Position numbers and translations under genes: made by a program. The notes beneath the pieces are model-generated. The model did not search any database. It had not been told where the DNA came from and was given only the letters and a program-made list of their open reading frames with translations. Positions 25,465 to 32,822 of a stretch of 64,000 bases of DNA are shown one piece after another. Each line of letters starts with the position of its first letter. Position 1 is the first letter of the stretch. Source of the DNA: Kitasatospora indigofera (GTDB taxonomy: Bacteria; Actinomycetota; Actinomycetes; Streptomycetales; Streptomycetaceae); the NCBI RefSeq assembly GCF_014655955.1, contig NZ_BNBO01000035.1, positions 22,068 through 86,067 of the forward strand, in the 5' to 3' direction.

Positions 25465-26661
25465 GTGGGAGAGCTGCGGAACACGGACACGGTGGTCGTC
25501 GTCGGGGCGGGGCTGGCCGGGGCACGGTGCGCGGGCGCGCTGCGCGCGGGCGGCCTGCGGAGCCGGATCGTCCTGCTCGGGGACGAACCGCACGCCCCCT
25601 ACGACCGGCCGCCGCTCTCCAAGGACGTGCTGCTCGGCAAGGCCGACGCCACCACCCTGGACATCGACTGGGCCCACCTCGGCGTCGACCTCGTCACCGG
25701 CCGCCGGGCCACCGCGCTGGAGCCCGGGGTGCTGCACACCGACGCCGGCGAACTGCCCTACGGGAGCCTGGTGATCGCCACCGGCGCGGCCCCCGTGGCC
25801 CTGCCCGGCGCGGACCGCGCCCACCTGCTGCGCACCGTCGACGACGCACTGGCGCTGCGCGCGCTGCTGCGCCCGGGGGCCAGGATCGTCCTGGTCGGGG
25901 CCGGCTGGATCGGGGCCGAGACCGCCACCGTCGCCCGCGCGCTGGGCTGCGAGGTCACCGTGGTGGAGGCCGGCCCGACGCCGGTGCCCGGCGCACTGCC
26001 CGCCCGGGTCGGCGCCGCGATGACCGCCTGGTACCGGGAGGCCGGCGTCGACCTGCGCTGCGGCGCGGTGGTGGCCTCGGTCGGCCCGCACGAGGTGCTG
26101 CTCGCCGACGGCACCCGGCTGGCCGCCGACGAGGTGGTGGTCGGCGTCGGCGCCCGCCCGGCGACCGGCTGGCTGGCCGGCTCGGGGGTCGCGCTGGACG
26201 CGGCCGGCGCCGTCCTGGTGGACGAGCGGCTGCGCACCTCGCTGCCGGGCGTCCTCGCGGCCGGCGACTGCGTCTCCTACCCCTCGGCCCGCTCGGGCAC
26301 CCGGCTCTCCGTCCAGCACTGGGACCACGCCCTGCAGTCCGGGGCGGCGGCCGCGGCCTCGCTGCTCGGCCTGGAGACCCCGTACGACCCGGTGCCGTAC
26401 TTCTGGTCCGAGCAGTTCGGGCGGATGGTGCAGTACGCCGGCCGGCACACCGACGGCGACGACCTGCTGTGGCGCGGGGCGCCCGGGGACCCGGCCTGGA
26501 CGGTGCTCTGGCTGCGCGACGGGCGGCTGCGCGCCCTGCTCGCCGTCGACCGCCCGCGGGACCTCACCCAGGGCCGCCGGCTGCTGGAGCGCGGCGCCGT
26601 CCTCGACCCGGCCCGGGCCGCCGACCAGGCCGTGCCGCTGAAGGCCGCGCTCGCCGGGTAG
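25465..26661 (+). CDS. NAD(P)H:ferredoxin/rubredoxin reductase-like flavoprotein
   Basis: A 398-residue pyridine-nucleotide-disulfide-type reductase without the redox disulfide. The FAD motif VVVGAGLAGARCAGALR, YDRPPLSKDVLLG, the NAD motif IVLVGAGWIGAETATVARALG and the FAD motif GVLAAGDCVSY are present, followed by a reductase C-terminal domain (PYFWSEQFGRMVQYAGRH). It would pass electrons from NAD(P)H to a ferredoxin, for instance for a cytochrome P450; none is encoded nearby. A TAGGGT -10 box (25453-25458) ends six bases before GTG 25465, so the mRNA is probably leaderless. Confidence 0.92.
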   Translation: MGELRNTDTVVVVGAGLAGARCAGALRAGGLRSRIVLLGDEPHAPYDRPPLSKDVLLGKADATTLDIDWAHLGVDLVTGRRATALEPGVLHTDAGELPYGSLVIATGAAPVALPGADRAHLLRTVDDALALRALLRPGARIVLVGAGWIGAETATVARALGCEVTVVEAGPTPVPGALPARVGAAMTAWYREAGVDLRCGAVVASVGPHEVLLADGTRLAADEVVVGVGARPATGWLAGSGVALDAAGAVLVDERLRTSLPGVLAAGDCVSYPSARSGTRLSVQHWDHALQSGAAAAASLLGLETPYDPVPYFWSEQFGRMVQYAGRHTDGDDLLWRGAPGDPAWTVLWLRDGRLRALLAVDRPRDLTQGRRLLERGAVLDPARAADQAVPLKAALAG

Positions 26662-26762
26662 CACGCTCCGGCCCGGTCACGTCCGGTCACGATCGGCCAC
26701 CGGGCCGGCCGCCGGGGGCCCGGTTGGTGCGCGGCGGCCCGGCGAGGTGGCAGTCTGGTGAC

Positions 26763-27128
26763 GTGAGCGAGATCGAAGCGAAGATTGAAGACCTTGTCCC
26801 CGAGTGGATGTACCTGCCCGACATCTCGGAGCAGTGGGGCGTCCGCGTCACCGAGGTGCGCGACCTGGTCAAGAACGGCGGCCTGATCGCCGTCCGCCGT
26901 GGCCCGAACAAGTCGCTGCAGGTGCCGGCCGCCTTCATCGACGGCCCCGGCCTGGTGAAGCACCTGTCCGGCACGCTGACCGTGCTCCGCGACTGCGGGT
27001 ACAACGACGCGGAGATCCTGGAGTGGCTCTTCACCGAGGACCCGTCGCTGCCCGGCAGCCCGATCCAGGCCCTCCAAGAGAACCGGGGCACCGAGGTGAA
27101 GCGCCGCGCCCAGGCGATGCTGATCTGA
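26763..27128 (+). CDS. Rv2175c-type winged-helix DNA-binding protein
   Basis: A 121-residue protein with the Rv2175c fold: an N-terminal winged helix-turn-helix (EWMYLPDISEQWGVRVTEVRDLVKNGGLIAVRRGPNKSLQVP) and a C-terminal helical domain (GTLTVLRDCGYNDAEILEWLFTEDPSLPGSPIQAL). The mycobacterial protein binds DNA and is phosphorylated by PknL. The GTG start lies six bases after a CAGTCT -10-like box, another likely leaderless start. Its TGA overlaps the thiE ATG by one base, coupling it to thiamine synthesis here. Confidence 0.9.
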   Translation: MSEIEAKIEDLVPEWMYLPDISEQWGVRVTEVRDLVKNGGLIAVRRGPNKSLQVPAAFIDGPGLVKHLSGTLTVLRDCGYNDAEILEWLFTEDPSLPGSPIQALQENRGTEVKRRAQAMLI

Positions 27129-27793
27129 TGGCGGCGGACCTGACGGCGGGCGGGCGGCTGCGCGCGCAGCTGGCCGACGCGCGGCTGTACCTGTGCACCG
27201 ACGCCCGCCGTGAGCAGGGCGACCTGGAGCAGTTCCTGGACGCCGCGCTCGGCGGAGGCGTCGACATCGTCCAGCTCCGTGACAAGGGCCTGGAGGCCAA
27301 GCAGGAGCTGGAGTACCTGGAGGTCTTCGCCGACGCCTGCCGGCGGCACGGCAAGCTGCTCTCGGTGAACGACCGGGCGGACGTCGCGCACGCGGCCGGC
27401 CCGGACGTGCTGCACCTCGGCCAGGACGACCTGCCGGTGCGGGCCGCCCGCGCGATCCTCGGCGAGGACGTGGTGATCGGACGGTCCTGCCACGCCGAGT
27501 CCGAGGTCGACGCGGCCGTCGCCGAGCCGGGCGTGGACTACTTCTGCACCGGCCCGGTCTGGCCGACCCCGACCAAGCCCGGCCGGCACGCGCCCGGCCT
27601 CGGCCTGGTCTCGTACGCGGCGAAGCAGGTGACGGACCGCCCCTGGTTCGCCATCGGCGGCATCGACCTGGGCAACCTGGACGAGGTGCTGGCCGCCGGC
27701 GCCCGCCGGGTGGTGGTGGTCCGCGCGATCACCGCCGCCGACGACCCGGCCGCCGCGGCGGCCGAGCTGGCCCACCGGGTCCGCGCGGTCTGA
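27128..27793 (+). CDS. thiE: Thiamine phosphate synthase ThiE
   Basis: A 221-residue TIM barrel that joins HMP pyrophosphate and thiazole phosphate. It shows the DIVQLRDKG pyrophosphate motif, LSVNDRADVA, LHLGQDDLPVR, the active-site loop GPVWPTPTKPG and the phosphate motif AIGGIDLGN. It starts at an ATG overlapping the Rv2175c-like stop (TGATG) and is not preceded by its own TPP riboswitch. It is therefore separated from thiO-S-G by two plus-strand genes. Confidence 0.95.
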   Translation: MAADLTAGGRLRAQLADARLYLCTDARREQGDLEQFLDAALGGGVDIVQLRDKGLEAKQELEYLEVFADACRRHGKLLSVNDRADVAHAAGPDVLHLGQDDLPVRAARAILGEDVVIGRSCHAESEVDAAVAEPGVDYFCTGPVWPTPTKPGRHAPGLGLVSYAAKQVTDRPWFAIGGIDLGNLDEVLAAGARRVVVVRAITAADDPAAAAAELAHRVRAV

Positions 27794-27800
27794 CACCGCC

Positions 27801-27837
27801 GTCCCGGGCCGTGGGGTGCGCCCCCGCCGCCCGGGAC
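27801..27837. terminator. Terminator between thiE and the polyprenyl synthase
   Basis: Arms GTCCCGGGC (27801-27809) and GCCCGGGAC (27829-27837) with an inner GGGGT/GCCCC pairing, between convergent stop codons. Confidence 0.7.
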
Positions 27838-27879
27838 GCCCGGGACGGCCAGGACGCCCGCCCGGGCCGCGGCCGCCGC

Positions 27880-28986
27880 TCAGTAGCGGCGGACGGTCGC
27901 CGCCTCGGCCAGCGCCAGCAGGACCTCCCGGGCCCGCGGGTCCACCAGCGGGGCCGCCTCCAGCGCCGCCAGCGCCTGCCGCATCAGCTCCTCGATCCGG
28001 CTCTCCACCCGTTCGGGCGCACCGCTGCGCCCGACCAGGTCGCGCAGCACGACGACCTCCTCGGGCGCCAGGTCCGGCGCGCCGAGCCGCTCGTCCAGGT
28101 GCCGGGCGTCGGCGGCCGGCAGTCCGCGCATGGCGTGCGCCACCAGCAGGGTGCGCTTGCCCTCCCGCAGGTCGTCGCCGGCCGGCTTGCCGGTGACCGC
28201 CGGGTCGCCGAAGACCCCGAGCAGGTCGTCCCGCAGCTGGAAGGCCTCGCCCAGCGGCAGGCCGAAGGCCGAGTACGCCGCCACCAGCTCCGGGGAGGCC
28301 CCGGCGAGCAGCGCCCCCACCTGCAGCGGCCGCTCGATGGTGTACTTCGCCGACTTGTAGTGCAGCACGGTCTGCGCCCGGTCCAGCGCCCCCTCGTCGG
28401 TGGAGTCGCCGGCGACCGGCTCCAGCACGTCGAGGTACTGGCCGACCATCACCTCGGTCCGCATCAGGTCGAAGGCCGGCTTGGCCCGCAGCACCGCCTC
28501 GGCGGGCAGCCCCGAGCGCAGGAACAGCTCGTCGCACCAGATCAGCAGCAGGTCGCCGAGCAGGACGGCGGCGGAGGCCCCGAACTGCTCGCGGTCGCCG
28601 CGCCAGCCGCTGGCCCGGTGCAGCGCCTCGAAGCGGCGGTGCACCGAGGGCACCCCGCGCCGGGTGTCGCTGCGGTCCATCAGGTCGTCGTGCACCAGTG
28701 CGCTCGCCTGCAGCAGCTCCAGGGCGGCCGCCGCGTGCTCGATGCCCGGGTCGGCGGCCCCGCCGCCGGCGCCGCGCCAGCCCCAGTAGCAGAAGGCCGG
28801 ACGCAGCCGCTTGCCGCCGTCCAGCAGGAAGTCCCGCAGGGCGTCGACGGCGGGCCCGAGCTGGGGCGAGATCTTGCCGAGCAGGACCGCCTGGCCGTCC
28901 ATGAACTCGCCGAGGGCGCCGTTGACGCGTGTCCGCACGGCCTCCACGTCGATCGGGTTGGCCGGGCGGCTGCTGGACGTGGTCAC
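27880..28986 (-). CDS. idsA: Polyprenyl (geranylgeranyl-type) diphosphate synthase
   Basis: A 368-residue trans-prenyltransferase. The first Asp-rich motif appears as VHDDLMDRSDTRRG and the second as QLRDDLLGVFGD; GGKRLRP and KTI-like (YKSAKYTIERP) motifs are also in place. It condenses isopentenyl diphosphate onto allylic diphosphates; bulky residues before the first motif suggest a C20-range product, but that is inference. GTG 28986 is chosen as the start. It is divergent from metF over 161 bases, as Rv2173 is near Rv2172c in mycobacteria. Confidence 0.9.
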   Translation of the reverse strand: MTTSSSRPANPIDVEAVRTRVNGALGEFMDGQAVLLGKISPQLGPAVDALRDFLLDGGKRLRPAFCYWGWRGAGGGAADPGIEHAAAALELLQASALVHDDLMDRSDTRRGVPSVHRRFEALHRASGWRGDREQFGASAAVLLGDLLLIWCDELFLRSGLPAEAVLRAKPAFDLMRTEVMVGQYLDVLEPVAGDSTDEGALDRAQTVLHYKSAKYTIERPLQVGALLAGASPELVAAYSAFGLPLGEAFQLRDDLLGVFGDPAVTGKPAGDDLREGKRTLLVAHAMRGLPAADARHLDERLGAPDLAPEEVVVLRDLVGRSGAPERVESRIEELMRQALAALEAAPLVDPRAREVLLALAEAATVRRY

Positions 28987-29147
28987 GATGAGGCTCCGGG
29001 AGTCGCTGGGGGTACCGATCAGCCTAGCCCGGCGGTCCCGGCCCGGCGTACGAGCACCCGTACGGCCCCGTCGTGGCCGTCCGAACGGTGTCTCACTCGG
29101 TGGACGTGAGTTGTCCCGCCTCTCCGGACGGCGGCTAACCTGCCAGC

Positions 29148-30062
29148 ATGGCACTCGGCATCGCTTCCACCAGAACCGACCGCGCACTGACCGTTCGCGA
29201 ACTGCTGGCGGCGGGCAAGCGGTCCTACTCCTTCGAATTCATGCCGCCGCGCTCGGAGGCCGCCGAGAAGCGGCTCTGGGACGCGATCCGCCGGGTCGAG
29301 GCGCTCGACCCGAACTTCGTCTGCATGACGTACGGCGCCGGCGGCTCCTCGCGCGGCCGGACGGTCAACCTGGTCGGCCGGATCGCCACCGAGACCACCC
29401 TGACCCCGGTCGCCCACCTGACCGCCGTCGACCACTCGATCGCCGAGCTGCGCAACATCATCGGCCAGTACGCGGACCAGGGCGTGCGCAACGTCCTCGC
29501 GGTGCGCGGCGACCCGCCCGGCGACCCGATGGGCGAGTGGGTGCGCCACCCCGAGGGCGTCAGCTACGCGGCCGAGCTGGTCGAGCTGATCAAGGGCATC
29601 GGGGACTTCTGCGTCGGCGTCGCCGCCTTCCCGCAGATGCACCCGCGCTCGGAGAACTGGGACGACGACATCCGCCACTTCGTCGCCAAGTGCCGGGCCG
29701 GCGCGGACTACGCGATCACCCAGATGTTCTTCGAGGTCGACGACTACCTGCGGCTGCGCGACCGGGTCGCGGCGGCCGGCTGCGAGGTGCCGATCATCCC
29801 GGAGATCATGCCGGTCACCAACATCAAGCAGCTGGAGCGGTTCCCGCAGCTCAGCGGCTCGGACTTCCCGGCGGAGCTGGTCAGCCGCTTCCGGGCGGTC
29901 GAGGAGGACCCGCAGGCCGTCCGGGCGGTCGGCATCGACCACGCCACCGCGATGTCCGAGCGGCTGCTCGCCGAGGGCGCCCCCGGCCTGCACTTCATCA
30001 CCCTCAACCACTCCACCTCCACGCTGGAGATCTACCAGAACCTCGGCCTGCACCAGCGCTGA
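29148..30062 (+). CDS. metF: Methylenetetrahydrofolate reductase
   Basis: A 304-residue FAD-dependent TIM barrel reducing 5,10-methylene-THF to 5-methyl-THF for methionine synthesis. It has FEFMPPRSEAAEKRLW with the catalytic Glu, NVLAVRGDPPG, FPQMHPRS, ITQMFFEVDDYLRLRDRV and IPEIMPVTNIKQLERF. A TAACCT -10 box (29136-29141), with TTGTCC 19 bases before it, ends six bases ahead of the ATG, giving a leaderless mRNA. Complete and ordinary. Confidence 0.96.
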   Translation: MALGIASTRTDRALTVRELLAAGKRSYSFEFMPPRSEAAEKRLWDAIRRVEALDPNFVCMTYGAGGSSRGRTVNLVGRIATETTLTPVAHLTAVDHSIAELRNIIGQYADQGVRNVLAVRGDPPGDPMGEWVRHPEGVSYAAELVELIKGIGDFCVGVAAFPQMHPRSENWDDDIRHFVAKCRAGADYAITQMFFEVDDYLRLRDRVAAAGCEVPIIPEIMPVTNIKQLERFPQLSGSDFPAELVSRFRAVEEDPQAVRAVGIDHATAMSERLLAEGAPGLHFITLNHSTSTLEIYQNLGLHQR

Positions 30063-30168
30063 TCCCGGGCCCGCGCCGCGACGCACGATGTGGGTCGCGG
30101 CGCGATGACCCGGTACAGTCTCGGCACACGCGCGGGGCGCGCGGCACGCGACTGGAGGTAGCGGGCGG

Positions 30169-31122
30169 ATGGGCATCGGGTACCTGCTGCTGTACGCCGC
30201 GTTGGCGGTGGTGGCGCTCTGGCTGGTCGCCGAGCTGCTGCTGCAGAACCGCGCGCCGCTGCACTGGCGCGCCGTGGCACTCGGCGGTTTCCTCGGCGTG
30301 GTCGCCGGGATGGCCGCCCGCTCGGTGCTGGTGATCGGCGCCGGCGCGGTGCTCTTCGCCGTCGGCCAGGTCTTCGTGACGCTGTCCGTCAAGCGCGGGT
30401 TCCGCGGGGGCTGGTCGCTGCGCAGGTCCGACGGCGAGCTGCCGGGACCGCTGGCCAAGGTGCCGCTGCTGAGCGCGGCCACCGGCGGCGAGGACGTCGC
30501 CGAGCCGGTCGTCGTCCAGCAGGTGGGGGAGATCGGCGCGGTCGAGGCCGACATCTCGGACTTCGAGACGGCGACGTACCAGGCCGTCCCGTTCGACGCC
30601 GACGACGACGACGCCTACGACAGTGCGGGCTTCGGCGGTCGGGGGCGCCGGCCGGCCGGCCCGCAGCCCACCGCCTTCGAGCCGCAGGAGCCCGCGGCGG
30701 ACGGCGTGTACGCCGACGCCTCGGCCTTCTACGGCCAGCAGCAGGGCTACCAGCAGGGCGCCGGGTACGAGCAGCAGGCCGCCGGGTACGAGCAGCAGGG
30801 CTACCAGCAGCAGGCGCAGCCCGGCTGGGACGGCCAGCAGCAGTGGCAGCAGCAGCCGGCCTACGGCTACGACCAGGGTTACGGCTACCAGCAGGACCCC
30901 TACACCGGGCAGACCGGCCAGCAGCAGTGGCAGCAGCAGGGCACCGGGTACGAGCAGCAGGGCTACCAGCAGCAGGCGCAGCCCGGCTGGGACGGCCAGC
31001 AGCAGTGGCAGCCGCAGCCGGCCGACGGGGTGCCCCCGCAGCCCCAGCAGCAGCCGCAGCAACCCGGTTACGGGCAGCAGGAGAACTGGCAGCAGCAGGG
31101 GACCTGGCAGCAGCAGGGCTGA
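30169..31122 (+). CDS. Membrane protein with Q/G/Y-rich repetitive C-terminus
   Basis: 317 residues. Two or three N-terminal helices (about 3-23 and 36-75) precede a cytoplasmic acidic linker and, from about residue 185, a low-complexity tail dominated by Gln, Gly, Tyr and Trp (GYQQQ, GYEQQ, QQQWQQ). A 23-residue block is present twice through an exact 69-base DNA duplication. No known catalytic domain is visible. Prion-like composition suggests self-association or a surface/condensate role, which is speculation. ATG start with GGAGG. Confidence 0.8.
   Translation: MGIGYLLLYAALAVVALWLVAELLLQNRAPLHWRAVALGGFLGVVAGMAARSVLVIGAGAVLFAVGQVFVTLSVKRGFRGGWSLRRSDGELPGPLAKVPLLSAATGGEDVAEPVVVQQVGEIGAVEADISDFETATYQAVPFDADDDDAYDSAGFGGRGRRPAGPQPTAFEPQEPAADGVYADASAFYGQQQGYQQGAGYEQQAAGYEQQGYQQQAQPGWDGQQQWQQQPAYGYDQGYGYQQDPYTGQTGQQQWQQQGTGYEQQGYQQQAQPGWDGQQQWQPQPADGVPPQPQQQPQQPGYGQQENWQQQGTWQQQG
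30782..31012 (+). repeat. 69-bp perfect direct repeat within the Q-rich tail
   Basis: The 69 bases from 30782 to 30850 recur exactly at 30944-31012, in the same reading frame and 162 bases apart. This implies a recent or homogenised duplication. Confidence 0.85.
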
Positions 31123-31165
31123 GCCGCCCGCCGCGGCCCGGCCGGGGCCCGCGGCCGGTCAGCCC
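31116..31165. terminator. Shared terminator spanning both convergent stop codons
   Basis: GGGCTGA (31116-31122) pairs with TCAGCCC (31159-31165); each arm contains the stop codon of one of the two convergent genes. The interior holds further complementary runs (CCGCGG.. / ..CCGCGG). Confidence 0.65.
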
Positions 31166-32538
31166 CGCTCGACGGCCGGCACCCGGCCCTCGGGGGCGGC
31201 GCCGTGGACCGGCCCGGCCGCCGTCCCGTGCGCACCTGGCGTCCCGTCCGCACCTGCCCTGCCCGCACCTGCCCTGCCGTGCGCACCTGTCGTGCCGTCC
31301 GGGCCCGCCGTGCCGTCCTGTCCGACGGGCGTCCGCCGGAACTCCTGGGCGGTGGCCCGCACCGCGGCGACCGCGGCCAGCGCCATCAGGGCGCCGAACA
31401 GCTCCACCTTGGTGTACCGGGCGGCGTCGTGCGCCAGGTACTGCAGGTAGGTGCCGGCCGAGGCGAGCTGGACCAGCACCGGCAGGTACCAGAGCCGGCC
31501 CGGCAGGTGGAACGCCGCCACCACGCTCAGCACGTCCGCGAGGAAGAAGTACCGCTCGTGCATCGACGGGAGCAGGAACGGCACCAGCACCACCGAGGTG
31601 GTGGCCAGCAGCACGATCTGGGTGTCGGTCAGCTCCCTGCTCCACCCGCCGGGCCGTAGCGGCCCGCGGCCGGCCGGGCGCAGCACCACCCAGGCCACCA
31701 GCGCGAGCACCACCGCGCCGGTGAGCAGGATGCCGGCCCGGCGGACGCCGTCGGCGTGGTCGCCCGGCTGGAACAGCAGGTAGACGCTGGGCGCGTTCAT
31801 CGAGAGGGTCTGGTAGGTGCCGGTCTGCCGGGAGTAGACCGTCAGCAGCTGCCCGAGGTCGGCGCCGACCAGCAGGGCGGGCACGTCCAGCAGCAGGTAC
31901 ACCGCCGGGACGGCCAGCAGCGCCCGCCAGGGCACCCGGCGGGTGAGCAGCAGGACGAGCAGGAACGGGAACACGAAGACGGTCTGCAGCTTGAAGGCCA
32001 GCGCGATGCCGAGGAACGTGCAGGCCCACCAGGGCCGGCGGCACAGCACGAACCAGAGCGCGCCGACCACGAACGCGGAGTAGACCGAGTCGGCCTGCCC
32101 CCACCAGCCGCTGTTGGCCATCACGGTGGGCAGGAACAGCACCACCGCGCCGGCCATGTGCGGCCGCCAGGAGCCCTCCGGGTGGCGCAGTGCCACGATC
32201 CGGTGGACGAAGTACGCCGTCAGCAGGTCGAACAGGGTCGAGACGGCCTTGATCCCGGCCAGGTCCTGCACCGGCAGGTGGCTGAGCGCGGCCAGCACGT
32301 AGAGGTACGGGACGTTGTAGTCGGAGAAGCCGATGTCGCTGAGCGCCCGGAACCCGCCGTGGTCGGCGATGTGGGTGTACCAGGGGTGCAGGAAGTAGCG
32401 GTAGTCGTCGGACTCCCACGGGAACATCAGCTTGCGGACCGCCGTCGCGGCCACCACGATCGCGACCGCGGCGACGATCTGACCGCTCGCCCGGTCGCGG
32501 AGGCCCGGCCGCCGCTCGGCAGCGGGATTGCTCGACAT
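31159..32538 (-). CDS. GT-C type integral membrane glycosyltransferase
   Basis: A 459-residue polytopic protein with about ten helices. Loop motifs fit lipid-phosphate-sugar-dependent mannosyltransferases: WESDDYRYFLHPWYTHIADHGGF in the first outer loop (Asp-rich), SGWWGQADSVYSAFVVGALWF, and SMHERYFFLADVLSV. These enzymes use polyprenyl-phosphate-mannose to elongate glycolipids or protein glycans at the outer membrane face. The last 55 residues are a repetitive Gly/Ala/His/Asp tail (DGTAGPDGTTGAHGRAGAG). In mycobacteria the equivalent place holds MptA (Rv2174). The exact sugar acceptor is unknown. Confidence 0.85.
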   Translation of the reverse strand: MSSNPAAERRPGLRDRASGQIVAAVAIVVAATAVRKLMFPWESDDYRYFLHPWYTHIADHGGFRALSDIGFSDYNVPYLYVLAALSHLPVQDLAGIKAVSTLFDLLTAYFVHRIVALRHPEGSWRPHMAGAVVLFLPTVMANSGWWGQADSVYSAFVVGALWFVLCRRPWWACTFLGIALAFKLQTVFVFPFLLVLLLTRRVPWRALLAVPAVYLLLDVPALLVGADLGQLLTVYSRQTGTYQTLSMNAPSVYLLFQPGDHADGVRRAGILLTGAVVLALVAWVVLRPAGRGPLRPGGWSRELTDTQIVLLATTSVVLVPFLLPSMHERYFFLADVLSVVAAFHLPGRLWYLPVLVQLASAGTYLQYLAHDAARYTKVELFGALMALAAVAAVRATAQEFRRTPVGQDGTAGPDGTTGAHGRAGAGRAGADGTPGAHGTAAGPVHGAAPEGRVPAVERG

Positions 32539-32752
32539 GACGGACCTCCGGTAACGGCGTGCACGGCCGGGCGACGCCTGGATGCTAGCCCGTGCGGGAA
32601 CTGACTGTCATTCATCGCGCGCCGCCCGCCGGCCGCGTCCACCGGGGTGGCGGCGGGCGGTCCGGGCCGGCGCGGCACGGACTGTGGTTCGGGTCGGAGC
32701 GCGGTGCGGTGCGGGTTGCGGTGCGGGTTGTGGTGCGGTCCGGCTCGCGGTC

Positions 32753-32822
32753 CGGCGGGATCAGGCCGGCGGGATCAGGCCGGCGGGATCAGGCCGGGCC
32801 GACCAGGCCGGGCCGACCAGGC
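32753..32822. repeat. Five 14-bp tandem repeats through the 3' end of the CrtI-like gene
   Basis: Three units CGGCGGGATCAGGC (32753-32766, 32767-32780, 32781-32794) are followed by two variants CGGGCCGACCAGGC (32795-32808, 32809-32822). The stop codon of the minus-strand gene (32761-32763) lies within the first unit. Because 14 is not a multiple of three, gain or loss of a unit changes the reading frame of the C-terminus. Confidence 0.9.
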
